From assembly GCA_964596165.1 (NCBI GenBank), contig CAZQTW010000028.1, positions 7,461 through 71,460 on the forward strand: a DNA stretch of 64,000 bases, read 5' to 3'. Positions 60,697-64,000 of this stretch are shown piece by piece. This stretch comes from CAYUQT01 sp964596165. GTDB taxonomy: Bacteria; Planctomycetota; Phycisphaerae; UBA1845; JAFGLZ01. Under the pieces are notes generated by a model. That model was given only the letters and a program-made list of their open reading frames with translations, was not told the origin of the DNA and did not search any database. Each line of letters begins with the position of its first letter. The first letter of the stretch is position 1. Both the position numbers and the translations under genes were made by a program.

Positions 60697-62412
60697 GTGG
60701 GAACGACGCAGATGACACCGGATACCGCCGGCGTGTTCGGCCTGTTGGATTGGATCGTCCTCATCGGCTACTTCATCGGCATCACGGCCTTCGGGCTGTG
60801 GGTGGCCCGAAAGATCAGGAGTAGCGGCGGCTACTTCCTCGGCGATCGCCAGCTTCCCTGGTGGGTGATGGTGGGGCAATCGTTCGGCACGGGGACGAAC
60901 GCTGAGAACCCCGTCGCCCAGACGGGAGCCTCGTTCGCCGCGGGCTTCGCCACCATCTGGTACCAGTGGAAGAACATGCTCATCACGCCCTTCTACTGGC
61001 TGATGGCGCCCTGGTACCGCCGCGGCGAGCGGACCACGATCGGCGAGATGATCGAGGACCGTTACGGCCGGAAGCTGGCCTTCGCCTACACGATCTTCGC
61101 GGTCGCGTTCTTCGTCTTCAATCAGGGCGCCATGCTCAAAGGCGCCGGCAAGATCATTGCCGTGGCGACGGGCGGTGAGATCATCTCGCCCAACGGCGTC
61201 GTGGTGGCGATGACGGGGGCGTTCATCCTTTACAGCTTCTTTGGCGGCCTCATCGCCTCGGCCTACACCGATTTCGTTCAGGGGTTCCTCATTATCTTGC
61301 TGTCGTTCCTGCTGATCCCCGCCGGTCTGAATGCCGTGGGCGGGTTCGCGGGCATGAGGCAGAGCCTGGATCCGGGCTTTTTTGCCGTCTACAGCGAGGT
61401 GAGCGGGCTCGATGCTTTTACCATCGCGATGCTCACGCTCAACGGCCTCGTCGGCATCACGGCCATGCCTCACATCCTGACGATGAATGCCACGGGGCGG
61501 ACCGAGCGGGCCGGCCGCATCGGGCAGACCTACGGCTCATTCGTCAAGCGGTTCTGCACGATCGGCTGGGCTCTAACGGGCCTCATCGTGGCCGCACTGG
61601 TCGTCCAGAAGGGCGTGAAACTTGCGGACAAGGAGTACGCCTTCGGCTACGCCAGCCTTCACCTGCTCTCTCCGGGACTGACCGGCCTCATGGTTTCATG
61701 CGTCCTGGCGGCCAACATGTCCACCTGTTCGAACTTCATGGTCAACACAGGCGCCCTGTTTACGCGGAACATCTACCGCGAGTACATCAACGTCCAGGCG
61801 ACGGATAAGACGCTTCTCTGGGTGGGCCGAATCTCGGGCCTCAGTCTCACGTTGCTCGGCGTCGTCTTCGCCCTGACCGTGGACCAGGTATTGCAGGCCT
61901 TCTTGTTCACCGAGACCATCGCGGCCTTCATCGGCATCATGTTCATCGGAGGGTTGCTCTGGAAGCGGGCGAATCGCTATGGCGCATGGGCGGCGACGCT
62001 CTCCTCGTTCGCACTCTACTATTGGTTGAATTACTCACAGACGGGTCATCTGCAACTCGTTTACACCTGGAAACCGGCGCCGTTCGGCTGGGCGATGCTG
62101 GTCGGTTTCGCCTCGCTGGTGGTGTTCAGCCTGATCACCCGGCCGGAGGACAAGGACCGGATCGAACACCTCTTCGACAACATGCGCCGCTCCACGGACG
62201 ACGAGGGCCTGCCCGCAGGGTCGCCCAAACCGCTCGCGGCCGAACGGGGCGAAGACCTGATCCTGCTGGACCTGCCCGGTTGGCTCACGGCCGAACGGTG
62301 GAAGGGGTTTTTCAGGCGATACCGGGAGGACCTCGTGGGGTTCCTGCTCGCGTGGGGTTCGGTCGGCTTTCTCATCGGATCGGCCTGGCTGGTGATGCAG
62401 ATCGGGAAGTAG
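60697..62412 (+). CDS. Sodium:solute symporter (SSS family)
   Basis: Integral membrane symporter of 571 residues with about 13 helices. Near the N-terminus DWIVLIGYFIGITAFGLWVARK and GDRQLPWWVMVGQSFGTGTNAE match the SSS pattern, with unwound helix 1. The conserved segment YSFFGGLIASAYTDFVQGFL is the family core. It probably takes up a sugar or organic acid with Na+. GTG 60697 is 6 nt downstream of GGAGG; ATG 60712 is the alternative. It precedes a secreted alpha-galactosidase-like gene by about 100 bp in the same direction, so the substrate may be a sugar released by it. Confidence 0.92.
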   Translation: MGTTQMTPDTAGVFGLLDWIVLIGYFIGITAFGLWVARKIRSSGGYFLGDRQLPWWVMVGQSFGTGTNAENPVAQTGASFAAGFATIWYQWKNMLITPFYWLMAPWYRRGERTTIGEMIEDRYGRKLAFAYTIFAVAFFVFNQGAMLKGAGKIIAVATGGEIISPNGVVVAMTGAFILYSFFGGLIASAYTDFVQGFLIILLSFLLIPAGLNAVGGFAGMRQSLDPGFFAVYSEVSGLDAFTIAMLTLNGLVGITAMPHILTMNATGRTERAGRIGQTYGSFVKRFCTIGWALTGLIVAALVVQKGVKLADKEYAFGYASLHLLSPGLTGLMVSCVLAANMSTCSNFMVNTGALFTRNIYREYINVQATDKTLLWVGRISGLSLTLLGVVFALTVDQVLQAFLFTETIAAFIGIMFIGGLLWKRANRYGAWAATLSSFALYYWLNYSQTGHLQLVYTWKPAPFGWAMLVGFASLVVFSLITRPEDKDRIEHLFDNMRRSTDDEGLPAGSPKPLAAERGEDLILLDLPGWLTAERWKGFFRRYREDLVGFLLAWGSVGFLIGSAWLVMQIGK

Positions 62413-62513
62413 TTCACTGGGGGGTTGCTTCCCGTTGAACTGACCGATGAACACTTGCCAAGATTACCGCTCGCCGTTGTGATGGACGGATCTCAAACCA
62501 TTGGAGCACGATC

Positions 62514-64000
62514 GTGAGACACGCATTTCGTTCAAGTCTGGCTCTGGTGAGCCTGATCACGTCGCTTTCGGCGGCGCGTCTGATGGCCGCCGCCGCCGAC
62601 ATCCCTGCCGACGCCGTCAATGATGCCGTGATGGCCCGCCCCTCCGAGATCGCCCTCGCACATGAATGGGCGGCGGTGGCGTTCACCGGGGCAAAGCCGA
62701 CGGGCGGCGTATCCCATCTGGATCTCGAGGTTCGTCGCCAGGACCACAACGTTCTGACCTTCGGCGAATCGTGCATGGACACGCCGATTCAGATCGGCCC
62801 GCGGAAGTTCGCGCACGGGCTGGGCACGCATGCCGCCAGCGAGATCGCGGTGACCTTGCCGGCGGGCGCCAAGGCGTTCAAGGCGTTCGTGGGTGTGGAC
62901 AACAATTTCGACACGCAGGGCAAGCACGGCAGCGTGCAGTTCATCGTTGAGATCGGCGGCAAGGAGGCATTTCGCACGCCCACGCTCCGCGGCGGGGCCG
63001 AACCTCTCGAAATCAAGGTGGACATCCCCGACGGGACCACGCAGCTCGTCCTGAAGGTCGATCCGACCGCCGACGGCGTCTCCCACGATCAGGCCGACTG
63101 GGCCGACGCACGGATCGTCCTACAGGACGGCACGGCGCTGTGGTTGGATGACAACCAGTTTGACTCCATGTTTCTGGGTGCCGACCCACCGTTCTCATTC
63201 GTCTACGGCGGCACGCCTTCGGCCGCTTTGCTGAAGACGTGGGATCGCAAGACCGACAGCAAGGACCTGCCGGATCGCACGCAATACGAGGTCCGCTGGA
63301 CCGATCCGAAGACCCAGCTTTGCGTCACGGCCATCGTCGGCGTCTTCAAGAAATACCCGGCGATCGACTGGGTCCTGTCCTTCGAGAACAGGGGCTCGCA
63401 AGACACGCCGATTATCGAGAAGATCCAGGCGCTCGACGTCGGGCTGCGGACGGGTTTCGCCAGGCGTCCCGCGGTCATTCACACGCTTGAGGGCGACGCC
63501 TGCGGCGAGCGATCGTTCCTGCCCGCCGCCCACAACCTTGATGGCGGCAAAAGCGTCAGGTTCGCACCGTCCGGTGGGCGGCCGTCGAACACCACGGCGT
63601 TTCCGTTCTGGAACGTGCAGTACGCCAATCGCGGCGTGATCACCGCTGTAGGGTGGTCCGGGCAATGGGCGGCCTCGTTCGATCGCGCCGAGAACGGTCC
63701 TGGCCATATGCGGGCGGGGATGGAGCTGACGCACCTCCTCCTGCATCCCGGCGAGCGGATTCGAAGCCCGCGGATCCTGGTCATGCCGTGGAAGGGCGAT
63801 CGTCTGGCCGCTCACAACCGTTTCCGTCGGCTCCTGCTGTTTCACTACGTCCCGAAACGCGACGGCAAGCCCTCGCCGCTGCCGTTCGTGTCGCAGTGTT
63901 TCGACCGGTATAGCTGGTCCGCCGCCCATCCCGAGTGGGCCACCGAGGCCGGCCAGATCGCTGCGGCCGAGTTCGCCGCCAAGATCGGATGCACGCATCA
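62514..64000 (+). CDS. NPCBM-domain alpha-galactosidase-like protein (3' end outside window)
   Basis: Open frame of at least 495 codons reaching the window edge. GTG 62514 with GGAGC starts a signal peptide (LALVSLITSLSAARLMAAAA). Next is an NPCBM carbohydrate-binding domain (about residues 70-210, with HGLGTHAASEIAVTLP and HDQADWADARI), then the beta-sandwich region that precedes the barrel in GH27/GH36 alpha-galactosidases. The barrel itself begins near the window end (CFDRYSW). The sequence was read directly from the DNA and no in-frame stop was seen. Enzyme class is provisional. Confidence 0.75.
   Translation, partial: MRHAFRSSLALVSLITSLSAARLMAAAADIPADAVNDAVMARPSEIALAHEWAAVAFTGAKPTGGVSHLDLEVRRQDHNVLTFGESCMDTPIQIGPRKFAHGLGTHAASEIAVTLPAGAKAFKAFVGVDNNFDTQGKHGSVQFIVEIGGKEAFRTPTLRGGAEPLEIKVDIPDGTTQLVLKVDPTADGVSHDQADWADARIVLQDGTALWLDDNQFDSMFLGADPPFSFVYGGTPSAALLKTWDRKTDSKDLPDRTQYEVRWTDPKTQLCVTAIVGVFKKYPAIDWVLSFENRGSQDTPIIEKIQALDVGLRTGFARRPAVIHTLEGDACGERSFLPAAHNLDGGKSVRFAPSGGRPSNTTAFPFWNVQYANRGVITAVGWSGQWAASFDRAENGPGHMRAGMELTHLLLHPGERIRSPRILVMPWKGDRLAAHNRFRRLLLFHYVPKRDGKPSPLPFVSQCFDRYSWSAAHPEWATEAGQIAAAEFAAKIGCTH

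Overview
The window is about 64 kb of GC-rich chromosomal DNA from a member of the Planctomycetota. The evidence is a small basic protein of the type shared across the PVC superphylum (41061-41375), a DUF1571-type exported protein, a hydrazine-synthase-alpha-like cytochrome joined to a sulfatase-modifying-factor domain, an Hc1-like mini-histone, zinc-ribbon membrane proteins, and many exported carbohydrate-active proteins with Tat or Sec signals. fliM suggests flagellar motility. Class-level placement is not possible from this sequence. No rRNA, tRNA, CRISPR array or intact insertion sequence was recognised.

Layout. 0-8 kb: a truncated aldehyde dehydrogenase; then a tightly spaced minus-strand operon (membrane protein, formate-THF-ligase-like protein without a P-loop, TPR protein, methyl-THF methyltransferase-like protein) divergent from a UroD-superfamily gene with a hairpin-rich leader. 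8-10.9 kb: a sulfur-assimilation unit (Rrf2 regulator, APS/PAPS reductase, siroheme reductase) with a matching operator-like motif upstream of the regulator and of the operon. 10.9-22 kb: an accessory region with decayed genes, a PIG-L deacetylase, a large exported glycoside-hydrolase-like protein, a DUF4143 ATPase, a broken MBL-fold gene and a VapBC-type pair. 21-30 kb: a Tat-exported sugar isomerase-like protein, two Spy-like paralogs, and an SDR / toroid protein / MFS transporter operon. 30-47 kb: mostly housekeeping or cell-envelope genes (FabZ-like, mini-histone, orphan DNA methyltransferase, FliM, an EPSP-synthase-like pseudoenzyme, SDR, PlsY, two glycosyltransferases, aminotransferase, RecJ, DUF1571). 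47-64 kb: a histidine kinase, an operon with two exported c-type cytochromes and a RidA/chorismatase-like protein, a CocE-type hydrolase, an SSS transporter and a truncated NPCBM/alpha-galactosidase-like gene.

The most unusual content is (i) the C1-like module, in which the ligase has lost its nucleotide-binding loop and the UroD-like protein lacks the usual zinc ligands; (ii) the siroheme reductase with cysteine sets in both half-domains; (iii) the four-module HzsA-like/FGE fusion; and (iv) paired-hairpin palindromic elements in intergenic DNA. Starts were moved to internal codons where a Shine-Dalgarno sequence, signal peptide or family N-terminus supports it; each case is stated. All family assignments rest on reading motifs, not on database searches.
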